64,000 nt of DNA, from the NCBI GenBank assembly GCA_024236415.1, contig JACKKN010000004.1, forward strand, positions 277,001 through 341,000. The letters run 5' to 3'. The DNA comes from Hyphomicrobiales bacterium. Lineage in GTDB: Bacteria; Pseudomonadota; Alphaproteobacteria; Rhodospirillales; JACKKN01. Each line of letters starts with the position of its first letter. Position 1 is the first letter of the stretch. Below, piece after piece: positions 63,702 to 64,000 of the stretch. The notes beneath the pieces were generated by a model. The model did no database searches. It saw only the letters and a program-made list of their open reading frames with translations, and was not told the DNA's origin. Made by a program: the position numbers and the translations under genes.

Positions 63702-64000
63702 GTGACCGACCAAGACCTGGCGCACCGCAAGCAGCTTCTGCGCACCGCGGCGCGCGGCCGCCGCCGGGACCTCGACCCGGCCGCGCGCGAGGCCGCCGCC
63801 GGGCGCCTGGCGCGCCGCTTCGTCGAGGCCCTGCCGGCCATGTGCCCCGGCCCGGGGCCCCAGGTGGTGGCCGCCTACTGGCCCCACGGCAGCGAGATCG
63901 ACACCCGCCCGCTGCTGGCCACCCTGCACGCCATGGGCCACCTGTGCTGCCTGCCGGTGGTGGTGGCCAGGGCGGCGCCGCTGGCGTTCCGCCGCTGGGT
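63702..64000 (+). CDS. 5-formyltetrahydrofolate cyclo-ligase, 5' part
   Basis: The gene runs off the window; 99 codons are present. The protein begins TDQDLAHRKQLLRTAARGRRRDLDP, the N-terminal helix of the family with the substrate-binding Arg-rich segment, and continues VVAAYWPHGSEIDTRPLLATLHAMG, matching the conserved Y-x-P-x-x-x-E-x-(D/N)-x-x-P motif. The start is GTG after CAGGAGCAGC. It is located immediately after 6S RNA. Confidence 0.9.
   Translation, partial: MTDQDLAHRKQLLRTAARGRRRDLDPAAREAAAGRLARRFVEALPAMCPGPGPQVVAAYWPHGSEIDTRPLLATLHAMGHLCCLPVVVARAAPLAFRRW

Overview
The window is a high-GC (about 70 percent) chromosome segment with dense, ATGA-overlapping operons. Gene content points to an alphaproteobacterium, probably Rhodospirillales-like: a cpa-type Tad pilus locus, an LdtR-like MarR regulator, the pdxJ-acpS-lepB-rnc-era-recO block, a zapA-6S RNA-formyltetrahydrofolate cyclo-ligase block, and a Thauera/Magnetospirillum-type ATP-dependent benzoyl-CoA reductase. 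This is inferred from gene content; no rRNA or marker phylogeny was available. No CRISPR array, insertion sequence, intact prophage or complete tRNA was seen.

Layout. 1-9.4 kb: Tad pilus operon (Flp pilin, CpaA-F, TadB, TadC) closed by tandem hairpins. 9.5-18.7 kb: a small orphan gene, a TadD-like TPR lipoprotein, the MarR regulator, a heptose-phosphatase-like HAD protein, a DUF454 membrane protein whose end overlaps an acyl-CoA synthetase, a LuxR regulator fused to a degenerate alpha/beta hydrolase, a PEP-CTERM protein, an SDR and a STAS protein. 18.7-31.1 kb: pyruvate:ferredoxin oxidoreductase, an orphan receiver protein, a TRAP transporter (DctMQP) with an isocitrate-lyase-family enzyme, a class III nucleotide cyclase, an M20 amidohydrolase and a GST. 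31.1-38.4 kb: anaerobic aromatic degradation operon oah-dch-bcrCBAD-fdx behind an extended -10 promoter and a long structured leader. 38.5-45.6 kb: DUF2062-pdxJ-acpS-lepB-rnc-era-recO, then mtnA, a class II aldolase and a cupin, a probable oxygen-independent methylthioadenosine salvage unit. 45.6-53.5 kb: a K+ channel-like protein, a CorC/HlyC protein, an HD protein, an SDR, a YiiX-like peptidase, a small protein, and a sulfur operon (DsrE-like, TusA, SQR-like flavoprotein, DUF1641). 53.7-64 kb: an MFS transporter, a MotA/MotB-like pair beside a frameshifted OmpA gene, inositol monophosphatase, EF-P, thiE next to a frameshifted gene, gap, zapA, 6S RNA and the start of the cyclo-ligase gene.

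How it fits together. Benzoyl-CoA reductase needs strongly reducing ferredoxin. The window encodes the ferredoxin and, 12 kb away, a complete NifJ-type oxidoreductase that could reduce it. The aldolase-based methylthioadenosine unit and the persulfide operon also suit life at low oxygen. Observations that most deserve follow-up are the LuxR-hydrolase fusion with a lost catalytic triad, the mtnA-aldolase-cupin unit, the benzoyl-CoA operon with its leader, the CpaF with a duplicated N-terminal domain, and the MotAB-like module with a broken third gene.
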